Notes: a model not told the origin generated them from the letters alone. 51,000 bases of DNA from Glandiceps talaboti (GCF_964340395.1 NC_135551.1:9603379-9654378), one strand, 5' to 3'. Positions 36,640-49,639 are shown, counted from the stretch's first letter. Numbers and translations are program-made.

Positions 36640-38720
36640 TGATGTTAATTAGATTAATAATGTCAATTTATATGCCAAGTTCAAATATCACATATTGGTT
36701 ATGATGTTAATTGGACAGGTTGTTGTCAATAGTTACATTAACTTCAAAGGTCAGCTGGTCAATGTGCTGTTTCCAAGATTGACGTTGTCAATAGTTATAC
36801 CAAGTTCAGAAATTGACTATTGACATATGAGTTCAAATGTGAACTCTGGTATCAGAAAGACTGGTAGCTCATTTAGTAGAATTCTCTTTAGTTCATTGAT
36901 AATCGTTGGATGTGATACCAAATTCCTTGCTAAGGTCATTAGTTATGTAAAGTCATGGGTCAGTTGCAAGGTGATATCTTAGATTAAAAGAATATATAGT
37001 TCTTTCAAGTTTAAATTTCAAGTGTTAGCTTGAATGTTTGCTATGTTTACATATTTATGTCAAGTCCAAATGTCACATGTTAAGGAATGGTATAAACTCG
37101 ATTTATGGAATTAATATATAGTTACTTAAAGTTCATTTGTTAGCTGGTACGAATGATGTACCTACTTTGATGTTGCTAATAGTTATTTCAAGTTCGATGA
37201 TCAACTGTTTGTCAGGTGTGTTGTTACCCAAATTGGTGTGTGAATAGTAATGTCAAGTTTAAAAGTCAACAGTTAGGCATAACACGACCTAGGGTGATGG
37301 AATCAATACTTACTTCAAATTAAAATATCAATTGTTAGATGTGATGTTACCCATAATGATTTTTCAGTAGTGTCAAATATCAATAGTAAGCCGCAATGTT
37401 ATAGCTAGATTTGTATATTCCATCGTTAGTTTAAATCTGGGTGCCGTGGTCTATATTTATATCAAGTTCAAATGTGAACACTTTGGCAAAATATCCGCTT
37501 AATTGATGTAGTTCGTAGTTATTTCAAGACCAATTTCCACTGGATAGGAGTAGAGTTAGCTACATAGCTGAATTTAATAGCAATATTTCTTTCAAGTTGA
37601 ATTGTCAGCAATATCCGTACACCGCTGTAACCACGGGTAAGCTTTTTTACTCTACCTTGATATTTGACGTCCATGTTCACGATATATAGCAAACTGGCTA
37701 AACGATTCTGGAGGACTTACCAAGAGATACCATTCAAGTATCTCTACTTTTTTCATAGAGGTAGCTTTCAAGTAGGACAGACTTTGACATTCCCTTCATA
37801 ACATTTTTAGTTTTATACTTAGCGCTACCATTTAAATGTGTGCACAGACATTGTTAGATTAGACCGTTCTTTAGACACACTTATCCTTGACGTTCAAATT
37901 TAACGTAAAATTGATATCTGCATCGTAACGTCAGCATTCATACAGCATAAAAAAATATAGTTTTGGGAGCCATGTGTCCTAACGTAGAAAAGTCAAATTC
38001 AAATATCAATTATTAGTCATTATGTTATCTAGATTGAATTTCCCATTAGATAGTATATGATGCTTTACTATCTGTCTTCTTAAAAAATATTACAAACGTT
38101 TGCAGGCTTATTGTAGGCATATTGCAGGCTTAAAATACGAAAGCCGGGAAGGGACTTCGGTCCCAGACTACTTCAGACTTAAGACTTCTATAGATGTTCA
38201 ATACAGGTAAATAGTAATAAGTGTATGCAATCACTTTTCAGCAGGAACAAATACATTTCCTGTATTTGCCAACAGTATTTGTTTGTATTGAAGTATATTT
38301 ACCTGAACAGACCGCAGCATGGAATGAAGATTTTCCTGTATTCACCACAGGATTACCTGAGTATCTTTATGTTGTTTCCAGGGTTGACGTTGTCAATATT
38401 TATGTCAAGTTCAAAAGCTGACTATTTTAAGTAATGTTACATTGATGTCATCAATGATTAATTCAAATTGAAATGTTTACCCTGGTGTTAGCAGGACTGA
38501 GAGTTCATTAGCTCAAGTTCAATTGTAACAGTTGGATGTGACATGCCTTGCAGAATTAAGTCATGTGTTATGCCCAGTTAAACTGTCAATTGTAAGGTGG
38601 GATCTGAGATTTAAAGAATCTTTAGTTAGTCTAAGTGTGTAATGAATGTTAGTTATGTTTGCGTTGTCAATAGTTACACCAAGTCCAAATATCAACTGTT
38701 TACAATACAATTTGAGTCTG
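36640..38720. repeat. Decayed tandem repeat, units of about 60-110 bp
   Basis: Variants of gttgtcaatagttat, tcaagttcaaatgtcaac and gttaggtgtgatgttac recur in the same order many times (for example about 36725, 36785, 37060, 37165, 37245, 37330, 37455, 38395 and 38665). A larger unit also recurs: 36780-37060 resembles 38390-38695, with shared steps such as ctggtatcagaaagactg and ctggtgttagcaggactg. No coding potential recognised. It looks like an old satellite or minisatellite array worn down by mutation, interrupted by other sequence near 37600-38380. Confidence 0.7.
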
Positions 38721-39792
38721 CGGTGTACACTTTTTTGTGAAATAAATATGTCGTAAATCAGAATACATAATTTATGGTATGTATATATCGCAAGGTCCAA
38801 ACACTGTGTTTCATCAACACTGCAACTCATTTACTACTAAACAAAAGGAATATAAATTTAGGTGTATACCATAAATCTTTTAAACATATTTACCACTTGT
38901 ATGTGGAGGACAGATAAACAGATTAAACCGAACAGAGCATTATCAGGTTATCCAGTCATAATTTGCAAATAAGTAATAATATACACACCTTCATTTGGCA
39001 TACTCCCTACTGCTTTTCCAATGAGAAATGTGACTACCCGTAATATTCCACGAAAAACATCATCTCAATACATAACACAGAGATATACACTTATGTGAGC
39101 AACTAGTTTTGCTACCACTCAGCCAATAGGACAACTGAGGACGGTATCAATTTTGTACCCAAAGAGACAATCCGTGAGACAACCCAAGAGACAGTCCGTG
39201 TAGCATTGGCTCTCTCGTATTCTAGGTTGATAGGTAGGTTGTCGAACTCTCATAATATATAAATGTGTTGACTGACATCGGTAATTTATTTCCCAGCGAC
39301 GATAAGAAAGATAAATTACTACTTCGTAACTCATGTCTGTAGTCTGATCTTGTTTTGGAAGCTTGCTGACCTACACTGCTAATTAATATTGTTACAGCTA
39401 TACTCCTATTATTTTTCGTGTTTTCAGATATTCTCTCCGCCCCTTACTTTTAAATTTCTTTAGCTGTGATAACATCAAATCGACCTTTCTCTATGCTTTT
39501 CATGTTAATAGTTATTCGGCTAGTTGTAACATCGTCTAGCTAGTAAGTGACGGTGATCGAATTCATAAAAGTCAACACATGGTTATTTATTTATAACAGT
39601 GTAGCGACAGATTAGTAAACTTGGAGTCCTGCTCCTCGTCTATTTTTTCTCATACCGGTATCGCGGCATTTTCTTTCTTTTCTCACCATTCACTGGTCGG
39701 TATGGCTTATATTTCGCCGAAAGTTTGGTGTATGGGATTTATTTATTGACTCGTGATTGGCTGATGCGCTCATTTGCACATGTCATTTGCAC
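38721..39792. other. Intergenic, no gene seen
   Basis: Reading frames at 38561-38830 and 39119-39334 on the minus strand show no family motif. Confidence 0.45.
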
Positions 39793-40194
39793 TGGTTATG
39801 TCTACCCTGGATACTGCCGACCCTATACTGTTTTTTTACAAATTCGAGAAAAAAATAATAAAATCACGAACATTGTAAATTCTCGCCAGAATAGTCAATG
39901 CAGAAATTGAGACGTCAACTTAAAAAAGACAATATAAAAACTGTTCTTTTAATCTGTAATAGCTGTAAATCTTGTGGGGGAAAAACAATAACACAGAGAC
40001 CATATGGAAAACAACGGAAAACATAACTACCTAACTGCTAGACACTAACAACATGAAAATAAATATACTAAATAAAATAAAATATAACAATATAAATATA
40101 TATAATAGATACAAATAAATATAATATAACAATAAAATCTACCTACTCACCTATTCAAAAATTGAGCGTATTCGGCACCACACCATTTTTTTAC
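39793..40194 (-). mobile_element. R1 dispersed repeat, inverted and diverged
   Basis: Read on the minus strand it follows R1: gtaaaaaaatggtgtggtgcc, gtaggtagatttt, then ttaagttgacgtc, tttttctcgaatttg and tagggtcggca. It has an internal A/T-rich expansion near 40050-40140. Confidence 0.7.
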
Positions 40195-40499
40195 TTGAAA
40201 AGACGGTAAGTTGAAAGTCTATGAACGTCCTCATCTTCTATAAATAGGAATAAATGTATCGATAAATTTCTATTTCCAACATTCTATTTCAATCATGCTG
40301 TGTTCATTCAACATGACACAGCTTAAAATGTCAATGATGTCACCCCTATCAAACCCCGTTATCTTGGTTTTTAATGTAATTTACTCTGGTAAAATATACA
40401 TATCTTTCTAACAAAGCGATATGAAATAATCTTCATAGCTTTTATTATTTTCATTTATTGATTGATTGATTGATTTATCTTTTTATTTATTTATCGGAT

Positions 40500-40665
40500 A
40501 ACCATTTACAGTATTAGTACAGGAGGAAACTGGAGTACCCAGGGGAAAAACCTGCGTTGTACGATAGAGTCAAAGTGATGCACACTCTTTTTACTTACAG
40601 CATGGTAAATTTAATCTAACCCAGCCGACACCTGGCGGGTTCGAACCAAGGTTGCACAAGCTACT
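40500..40665. repeat. SINE-like stretch with B-box-like motif
   Basis: ggaggaaactggagtaccc and, further on, ggcgggttcgaaccaagg resemble widespread animal short interspersed elements. The ggttcgaacc is like a tRNA B box. No A box was located, so it is a weak call. Confidence 0.4.
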
Positions 40666-40671
40666 ACAGAC

Positions 40672-41044
40672 AGCTACTACAGAGAGTCTTCCCTACTCTT
40701 TGATGTACCGCTAAGTACACTAAGAAGTTGTTACTGTCAATAGTTTGAAATATCAAAGTAGTGTCTCCGCCGCGCCCACAACCGCACCCATACTGCAGTT
40801 GATAATGCTACGAATACCAGCTGTTAGAAATAAGCTGCACTTGACACACTTATACCAATATCTTCCTGCCCTTTAAAGCAACGCGAATCGGGAAGCTGAT
40901 GTGGAGAAATACATCAAAGTCTTCAAAGCTATAAGCCAAAGCTAACTATTCAGCATTGGAAATGACTCACAACTAGGTCGTTACTTATTCTTTGAATAAC
41001 GAAGATGTTTACTCTTCCGAGAATGGTGTTTAAACGAACAGTCT
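40672..41044 (+). repeat. Direct repeat with 45382-45735, copy 1
   Basis: Shares with 45382-45735, in order: agctactacagag, cactaagaagtt, gtgtctccgcc, gcacccatactgcagttg, cctgccctttaaagc, ctataagccaaagctaac, aatgactca and gagaatggtgttt. Similarity is about 80% by eye. It is non-coding. It could be a dispersed repeat or a duplicated upstream region of a gene. Confidence 0.75.
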
Positions 41045-43343
41045 AGGTACTCAGTTTAAGATCCACTCTTTGAAGATCCACTTTCAATTGTGTTCGACGT
41101 CGTCTTCGTTTGAAATGTTGTTTGGTATGATTATCTCATTGCACTGATACTAGCAATATTCCGCAATTCATTTTGAAGCGACAATTTGCAATGGAAAGAA
41201 TGACCCTGAATTTGTCAACAGAGCTGTACCTTCGATATCAAAATCCTACCTTCAATTCTCATTATAATGATAATGACAAGGAGAATCAATTGAATTCACA
41301 TTGGGTTCCTACATAAAGTAGTACCATTAAAGTTTTGGTAATGACAGAAAGAAAATATGTTCAAAATGTTAGTTCTACTTCCCGTTGTACCTGCACAGAC
41401 TGTAGGGCAAATAGTTGGGTAAAGAAGAGGGCATTTTTGTTGTATTACTTATTCGAGAAAGCACTATCCAAAATTGTTTTCAATTTTAATTTCTTTTTAC
41501 TGTCAATGTGACATCTTTCTGCAACTACTTTCAAAAGATGTTCAACGGGCCCGACTCACCCACCCATATTGTTGCCATTTCAATATCTATTTTTTATTTG
41601 GTGATGGGCAATATATCCTCTTGTGGGCTTCGCATGTCAGTAAAATGCACACTTTGTTTCAAAATTTAGGGGATTTCTTTATATTTTCTGAATAATACAT
41701 GTGACCATATACATTTGAATGTATTCGAAAATTATATAATATGTTATACACTGGCTCTGATAATGCATACAAGCGTGTACTGTGAGATTGAATCAAGCTG
41801 TTGCATATCCAACGTGCACTAAAAAGAATTGCGCAAAAGTCCAACACCATGGGAAGTGGGCTGAGCAGTCATTCGGGCATCGAATATCTGATAGACTAAG
41901 TCCGAAAGTCTTGAAATGTTTTGCTCGTTATTCGGCATTTTTGGAACCAGATTAAACTTCAGGGGAAGTCACTTACCAAGTGCACATCCGCACAATATCG
42001 TTCTGTTTTGCCATAGCAAAATACACTTCCATGTGATATGTACTGCATAGCATAATTGTGTCTCAATTCTGGTATTTCAATACCATATTCAAGCATTGTA
42101 AGTCTTTAAATTATATCAACGGTTTGATATTTTATGCCTCTAAATGGCCTCCTACATTGGCTTATTTTCACATTTCTTTCATATGTGGAGTTGTCTCCTT
42201 CCAATCAAGGTAATAATTGTCTTTCTTTCTCTCAAAATAATATCTCCTTATGCATGTGAAGTCTACATCCTTTGTAAAGTAATCTCGTTCGGAGTATTAT
42301 TGAAGTTGGCTATCACTGTTATTTTAATACATCATTGTGCCATACAATTTTATATATCCACTGTAGTGTAGGGGACAGAAAGGGTGGCCAAGATAATGCT
42401 TGAGTTTCGTTTGGCGGGTTTAACATTTTCTGTGAGGGGAGGGTGAGAGGAGCTACAAAATATGTTTAACCGTAAATTGTGTACACTTCCTAACTGTACA
42501 ACTGATGGAAATTGATTGTGTGCAGACTAATTGCAAGAATAAGTTCTATATAAACTCAACCAGAAATGTTTTGCTATCATTACATGTACTTTGTTTTTAC
42601 ACCCTTGTCAAGCATCGACCTACCTACCGCTTTTTTTACTTTTTCTGGCCTTACATATGTATTTAATTGCGTATGCTAAAATAGATGAAATGTAAATTGT
42701 TTGGAAATTTTAAATGAATTATTGCACCAAGACAAAGTTCTTCCGCCCCTGGTCAAGCTACGACCCTGCAGGTAGATCATGTAACTTCACAATGGATCTC
42801 TATCATATCTCCTCTTGGCATCAAACTCAACCTATGCTTCGGGAATTAGCTTAGTTGACATCAGCCAGTTTCATTTGCAAGCCAAACAATACAGGAGAAA
42901 ATTGAATTCGTAAATACACACATGATATGTCGTAATGTTTATCAAATTAAATTATAACAAAACACGTCTGATCGTTTTCATTTGAACACAAGTATGTAAA
43001 CCAAAAGACTATCAATGCATTCTCATACACTTACATTGACACATTCAAGGAAAGTTAAGGCGTATCTCCAGTTCTACCGTACCGATCATCAAATTTTATC
43101 ACACATTTGTGTGTATTCTATCATTCCACACATCGTAAATCTAGGACCATTTGACTTTGTGGTTGATTGTTCATGTCATAAACGTCAATAGTTCCATTGA
43201 TTTGTGTCATTTGGGGGGGGGGCGTAGTTTAGGAGAGCTTATCAAAAACTAGCGACAAGGCCTTATTTCCTGATTCAGTGGAATACTCTGATTTTCCATA
43301 TGACAAAATACTCATATTTCGTATGGAGGAAAAAAAGATAAAA
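41045..43343. other. Gene-poor stretch, nothing recognised
   Basis: No supportable exon. Reading frames at 41474-41695 and 42144-42371 are hydrophobic but match no family I know. A G-run is at about 43213-43221. Confidence 0.45.
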
Positions 43344-45287
43344 GACTTGAAGTGTACTAAACAAAAACACATATTGATATGACCTTAATTTCCCAATTGT
43401 AATTTATATCTAAGAAGTCGCGATCATAGCAATTTTCGTTTTAGGATTGTAGTTTCCAGCCATGTCTAGCATATCTTAGTTAAAAGACAATTCGACAACC
43501 CGCATAAGACGTTAAATGTAAAATCTCAAAAAACATAATGTAACAGCATTGGTTTGTATAGCTTCAATTTTCATGTAATATTCGGTTGTAAGTATTTCCC
43601 ATAATCCATAGTACCGGAAGTAGCCGCGGTTTATGCATTCTGCCTAGTGACTTAACCCGTCACACTCAATGCATTTCATCATACATTTAAACAAATAAAT
43701 CTAAGTATTGATATTCACTCAATTTGGCAACTAAAATGACCACTTTAGTCAATATTTACCAAAAGAAGGCTTAGTCCATAGACTTGTTATTCTATTTCTA
43801 ATCTGGCGATCGTACCTAAACCAAAGCCTTGCTCAATAGGTTCTCTAGCAAAGAACTCAGCTCTGAATAGTAAATTGTTACAAAGCGTATCAAATCAAAG
43901 TTGACGTTTTTTTTCTTATAAACAGATGACTTTATTGCCATCCACACATGACTCATGTCCCGTAGAATATCATATCTGACGGCCATTTTGGACTTTTAAT
44001 TTACGGAATTCTGATATCAGTTCCACCTCTATTTTTCTTAAACGTACGACGACCCTCGGATATGTTTCACTGATTTTAAGTAGGAATAGGCTGCAATATT
44101 CTTGAGCAAAAACAACAACAAAACAAAAATAGTTTACATATTGGATTCACAACGTGATATAGAATACAATAATTGAACATAGTGTCATATTTCATGCATT
44201 CGAAATCCTAAGCAGATGTGAGATGCCTCAAGGTGTACAGTGAGTATTCTGTTACAATCGTACATAGTCAGCAAAGATTAAATTACAAACGAACTAGAAT
44301 GAGGATACTAAAAGTTAGTACAAATACTTTGCCCTGGAAGATTGGAAGTCACTAAACATTTCCAGCTGACGAGATTAGACATCAAACCTATACAATTTAG
44401 CTTTTTTAAACGGAGGAAACTAGAACGAAAAATGGCGAAAATTTCCTGAATTGTGTGTTATTTTACTGTAATAACAGTAGAAATGATGTTGGCTTGGTGT
44501 TTCATCCATGGGAAATTACGTTTTTGACACAAAGATAAACAAATTTCAGCTCTAGACTAACAATGACGGACCCTATGTCAAGTCACATTGAAAAGTAATA
44601 AATAATTCTATGCTCTCACAATGCAGTAAAAACAGACTGCTGATGAAAATATCACACATGGACGTGATGATTTTAACTGAATCAATTAAACACATCAACT
44701 TGACTACTTCTACATCCCCACTGTGCATGACATATATGTAACTTCTTTCTTTTGCATTAGATGTTGTCTGAATGTGTGTGAAAAAGTCACGTTACATGAG
44801 TGAAAAACCAAGGCATTCTACCTCATGTTAAATTTAAAACCTAGAGTGAGAAATGATGAAAATTGCTTAAATGGGGAGTTATTTTATTTGTAATAGTAAA
44901 AGCTAAAAGAAATCAAATGATCAGTGTGTAGTTTGACTGACAGTCGTGTGTTTCTGTCCATTCGTTAACATTATTTGCTAATTTGCCACCTGGATCAGAT
45001 GGCTTAAATACCGTTTTTCCTCGACAGACTTTTTCTTGATAGAGTTTGTTCTAACAGCTGTTGTTTATAGCCTTGGTTCAACAATATTCCTATTAAAATA
45101 AAATGACAAATGCAACATTTTGCAGACTAGTAAAAAACTTGTATTTCTCTTCTCGTTATTCTCTCGCCTAATTTATTTTAATCGGGTTCCTTTATATGTT
45201 GAGTTCTATAGTATTTAACATAATCGACCATGTTCTCAGCAACAAATTGCACACTAGTGAATAAAAGTATATTCATTTAATGCCAGC
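43344..45287. repeat. Large inverted repeat, left arm
   Basis: Pairs with 46108-48205 in reverse complement. Anchors from outside in: gacttgaagtgtact with agtacacttcaagtc; atcatagcaattttcgtttt with acgaaaattgctatgat; gatgtgagatgcctcaa with ttgaggcatctcacatc; catcaacttgactacttcta with tagaagtagtcaagttgat; gatagagtttgttctaacag with ctgttagaatacactctatc; catttaatgccag with ctggcattaaatg. The order is kept throughout, with about 70-80% similarity by eye, so it is old. Confidence 0.85.
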
Positions 45288-45381
45288 ACTTTGAGGATTA
45301 ATTCTCATCGTTCTTTAATAAACTTTGTTTTTCATAAGAGTTTAAACTTACCATATTTTTCTTTTTCTTAAATTTGGAAAT

Positions 45382-45735
45382 AGCTACTACAGAGTCATCT
45401 TACTCATACATGTACTGTAAATACACTAAGAAGTTTTTATTTAAATATTTACAAATTTATGTCGTGTCTCCGCCCACAGCCGCACCCATACTGCAGTTGA
45501 TAATGCTACGTATATCTCACCTGTTCAAAATAAACTGCACTTCAAACTCTTATAACAATACATTCCTGCCCTTTAAAGCGCTGACGCTGATAAGGAGAAA
45601 TACAACAATATGTGCAAAGCTATAAGCCAAAGCTAACTATTCAGCATTGAAAATGACTCAGAACTAAGTCGTTACATATTTTGGGAATAACGACGATGTT
45701 TACTCATCCGAGAATGGTGTTTGAACGAACATTCT
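45382..45735 (+). repeat. Direct repeat with 40672-41044, copy 2
   Basis: It lies in the loop between the two inverted-repeat arms. A donor-like aaggtaagtc follows at about 45745, but no downstream exon is supported. Confidence 0.75.
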
Positions 45736-46107
45736 GATTTATAAGGTAAGTCATTATCAACATATATTGTTAAGTATGGCTTATGAAAGGGTAGTAGTCG
45801 ATATTTCCATACTAAAATTGGAACGACTTAAAACAACAATGTCACAAAAAACAAATGAGTTCTTACTAACAGAATACAAAATTTAATCATATTGATAACA
45901 TTGTATTATGAACAGTATGTATATCAATACTTGGAAATTATGGCATACTTGAATGGGTACACCTTTTGGCATGTTTCTTAAGGGAAGTTGTTAGTTTAAA
46001 AAAATGATTGGTGGCAAAGAATGTTTATTGAAAACTGATCGGAACTAATTGTCAAAGTACTGATTTAAAATAGATATATATTTTACCGAACTTCCATTTT
46101 GTCAAAC

Positions 46108-48205
46108 CTGGCATTAAATGAAATCTACGCTCATCACATCCGTCCAAGAGATAGAATTGCAAAGATCATACATATTATAGATTATATATGTTTAACAAAC
46201 AAATAGGAAACTGTGTTTCACCAGTATGCAAATTGCTGCTGACAACAGTATATATTATACAAAATATTATAGAAATCAATATATAAAGGAAACTCATTAT
46301 AAATGAATTAGGTGAAAGAATAGCGATCGCAAGTACATTAACAGAAACACAGAATTTTTTTTACTAGTTTGCAAAATGCTACACACGCCATTTTTGTTTA
46401 TAAAGGAATATTATTGAATTCAGACTATAAAAAAGAACTGTTAGAATACACTCTATCAAGTAACAAAATAGCATTTAAACCATATGATATGATCGGGGTG
46501 GCAAATTAGCAGATATTGCTAACGAATAGACAGAAACACACGAGTGTCAATCATATCACATGCTGCTCATTTGATTTCCTTTATCCTTTAGTATCACAAA
46601 AAAAATTAAACACTATCCAGGCATGTTCATCATTGTTTTCGCTCTAGGCTTTACTTTCCACATGCATTGGGTTTTCACTCATGTAGCGTGACATTTTTTA
46701 CACACAGTCACTCAGACCAACGTCTAAAAAAACAATTACATATATGCCATGTACAGCGTGGATATAGAAGTAGTCAAGTTGATATGTTGATTATCAGGTG
46801 AAAAATTAAAAAATTGAACTCCATTAAAATCATCAAGTCCATGTGTAATGTTTTCATCATCAGCCTGTTTATCACTTGGCAAAGGAACTTTCTGTATGTT
46901 ATTGTTAGAGTTGAAATTTGTTTATCTTTGTGTCAAAAACGCAATATCATCATAATTGAAACATCAAGCCAACATTATTTATGTAAAATAATGCACTATT
47001 CGTTCTAGTTTTTAAATTCCTTCATTTTCGTTATTCTAGCAATTTGTATAGATTTCATGTCTGGTCTCAACAGCTTGAAATCTTAAAGTAGTGCCCACTT
47101 TTACCCTAAGGTGCATTACCCTCGTGCCATTTTGTATCTAACTTCATCTTCTGATCGATGACCTCAGTGTACATTGTAATAGGATAGTACCTCTTATCCT
47201 TTGAGGCATCTCACATCTGTTTAGAATTTTGATTGCATGAAATAAGGCAAGATGATCAAAATCTGTTTGTATTATCCCTTTGTAAATCCAAGATGTTTCT
47301 TATGTTGTCCTCGAATATCTTTAAAATTTGCAATTTCTTACTTTAAAAAGCCATGAAACATATCCCCGAAGTCAGCGTACATTTTTTTCAAACTGATATC
47401 ACAAATTTAATAAAGTAAGTATCCAAAATGGCCGCCGCATATTATATTAATTGTGTGGGAAATGTTAATCACATGTAGATGCGATAACGTCGGCTGTTTA
47501 AAGTTTTTATAATTCCAAATTCTGTCATTATAAATATGTTGATTAACTTGTTTGAATGCATGATGATGTGCAGACAACAGCTTGCACGTAGTTCCGTAAC
47601 CTTACATTAGGCCAAATACATTTGTTTTTTGGTTCCGGTTACCCGCCCCGACCTTGTTTTTCACGCCGACCCTAAACCTTCTTTTACGTATCCGAGAACA
47701 ATAATAATAAAATCACGAAAATCATGAAGTCTCGCAAGAAATAGTCGGTGCGGAGACTGACATGGACTTAAAAAGGCAATATAAAACTTTTCTTCCAATC
47801 TATAATGGCTGTACATCTGATAGGAAGAAATAAACAGCACAGAGACCATTTGGAAAACAATGGAAAACCTGAACTAGACATTTGCACAGAAAATATAATT
47901 TAAAAAAATCTACTTATACCACACCTACTTTAAAATTGAATGTAATCGGAACCACACAATTTTTTTACGCCTTATACGTAAGATGACAAATGAAAATAAT
48001 ATTGAATTGCGTATACGATCTGAATGTTTTCAAAATCACACCTTATTTGACTTGTCGAGTTGTATTTTAAGTATAATCTGAAAATAAATGGAAACTACAA
48101 TCCCGAAACGAAAATTGCTATGATAGCGACTTCCTCAATGTAATTAATGATTGAAAATGAATTTCAAAAAATGTGTTTTTGCTGAAATAGTACACTTCAA
48201 GTCTT
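46108..48205. repeat. Large inverted repeat, right arm
   Basis: Partner of 43344-45287. It is longer, partly because an R1 copy (47608-47972) lies in it. Its outer end is about 380 bp before the start codon of the trefoil gene, so it may include upstream control sequence. Confidence 0.85.
47608..47972 (-). mobile_element. R1 dispersed repeat, inverted, in right arm
   Basis: Starts taggccaaatacatttg and ends cacaatttttttacgcc. Read on the minus strand it gives gtaaaaaaattgtgtggttcc, taagtagattt, tccattgttttcc and tagggtcggcgtg. No equivalent block was noticed in the left arm, so it probably inserted after the inverted repeat formed. Confidence 0.72.
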
Positions 48206-48339
48206 GGATATGTAGACCACATCGAATGTCACCCTGCATTTTGTCTAACAGGGTAATGTATGCACAAGGGGGTCCACCTCAGTGCCAATAGCACTATTCT
48301 ACTCACGAAAAAATGACAGTCAGTTCCTATTTAATTGGT

Positions 48340-48395
48340 TACCATAAGGGCTGTCAATGACGTAACATTTGGAGAAACAGAACAGCACATCAAAG
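48340..48395 (+). promoter_or_regulatory. Candidate 5' untranslated exon end of trefoil gene
   Basis: A good donor (caaag then gtaaga) at 48395/48396 and a good acceptor (tttatttcag) ending at 48520 suggest an upstream non-coding exon joined to 48521-48657. A CRE-like tgacgtaa lies at about 48358-48365. All of this is inference from motif strength. Confidence 0.35.
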
Positions 48396-48584
48396 GTAAG
48401 AGTTGAACTTCAGAGGCTTTGAACAACCAGTGAGTGTGCACTTGAATTAATATTAATATTTATAGCATTTTTTGTATCAAGACATTGTGTTCGTAATGTT
48501 ATTAATGTTATTTATTTCAGTGTAATGGAGTGTATTAGTAAATATATTTAATATCAACTACCGTAACACTGGGATAAACAAAAG

Positions 48585-48657
48585 ATGTGGTTTTATGGTA
48601 TATTGTCAGCAATCACACTTCTGTCTGGACCAACATTCGGGAGTCTGTCAAATGAAG
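48585..48657 (+). CDS. Secreted trefoil protein, exon 1 (signal peptide)
   Basis: ATG at 48585 opens a classic signal peptide: MWFYGILSAITLLSGPTFG followed by SLSNE, with a hydrophobic core and a small residue before the likely cleavage site. It ends in phase 1 at gaag before gtaact. A longer frame on this strand (48595-48915) is in another register and runs into microsatellites, so it is not used. Confidence 0.8.
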
Positions 48658-48775
48658 GTAACTACATATCTGTCTGTCTGTATGTCTGTCTGTCTGTCTG
48701 TCTGTCCATTCGACCTTTTATCCTTTAGTCTGTTTATATCTAACATAATGTATGTGCATTCAACCACACTTACTC

Positions 48776-48871
<96 letters not shown>

Positions 48872-48930
48872 GCACGCCCGCGCGCACATACACTGTCTCC
48901 ATAACGGTGATCTAATTTTTGTCCGTACAG
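48658..48930. repeat. Intron 1 with (GTCT)n and (CA)n
   Basis: (GTCT)n at about 48668-48707 and (CA)n at about 48780-48870 fill most of this 273-bp intron. Confidence 0.85.
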
Positions 48931-49062
48931 GATCAAAATGCTGGGTGTCACCTGCAGATAGAGTAGATTGTCAAATCTTGCGAAATACAAAAGAAACTTG
49001 TGAAGAAGTGAATTGTTGTTGGGATCATTCAAAAAGACTCTGCTACAAGAAATCAAAAATAA
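48931..49062 (+). CDS. Secreted trefoil protein, exon 2 (P-type trefoil domain)
   Basis: A 132-bp exon, phase 1 at both ends, after gtccgtacag and before gtaaca. It encodes one trefoil (P) domain with six cysteines in the expected order: KCW, DCQ, TCEE, the NCCWD pair and LCY. The RVDC and CCWD motifs are hallmarks. The last loop before the sixth Cys is short. Trefoil domains are small disulfide knots of secreted mucosal proteins and of some digestive glycosidases. The class 1-1 exon is typical of shuffled extracellular modules. If the donor were skipped, the frame would stop nine bases later (after NNKS, at 49077-49079), giving a trefoil-only peptide. Confidence 0.88.
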
Positions 49063-49149
49063 GTAACAACAAGTCTTGATATATTTGATTTTCATTGGTT
49101 AGGCTAATCATCTCGTTTTTATATTGCATTTGTATTTTGATTCATTTAT

Positions 49150-49199
49150 ATTTGTATTGTATTGTATTGTATTGTATTGTATTGTATTGTATTGTATTG
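49150..49199. repeat. (ATTGT)n pentanucleotide repeat
   Basis: About nine clean units in intron 2 of the trefoil gene. Confidence 0.92.
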
Positions 49200-49637
49200 C
49201 TATCTATTTCATTTTGTACATTTCCTTCTCAGTTGCATGTTATGTTATTTTGTTTAGTAATTTAGTAATTTGATACACTGCATAGTTTCTTTTCGGTTAA
49301 AGATGTTTGAGCTGGTTGAATGTGTCATGATTAATCCAATACTTCACCCGGACATTTCATTTACTTTGATTTGCATGTCTACGTCGTAGAGCTGTAACTA
49401 GTAACGTCACAATATCAACAGTTTGAGAGAACACCTCTTTCTAAAACCATCGGACACTGTAGTATCTGAGCCAAACCATTTCAAATTTGACAGCTTATGA
49501 AAACTCTTTTCGATTGGAGGAATCCAAAGATTTGCATATAGCATTACAGATGGTTTCAATGACGTCTAATATAGTCAATAGACTAATGAGTCTATTTTTT
49601 GGTTTAGGTCGTGTCCATCCATCGTTACGTTCAAATT

Positions 49638-49639
<2 letters not shown>

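Noticed and set aside
40635-40655. ggttcgaacc as a tRNA gene B box
   Set aside because: No A box, acceptor stem or anticodon arm at the right spacing. More likely part of a SINE-like repeat.
48595-48915. 106-codon frame overlapping trefoil exon 1
   Set aside because: Different register from the signal peptide frame and made mostly of GTCT and CA repeats.
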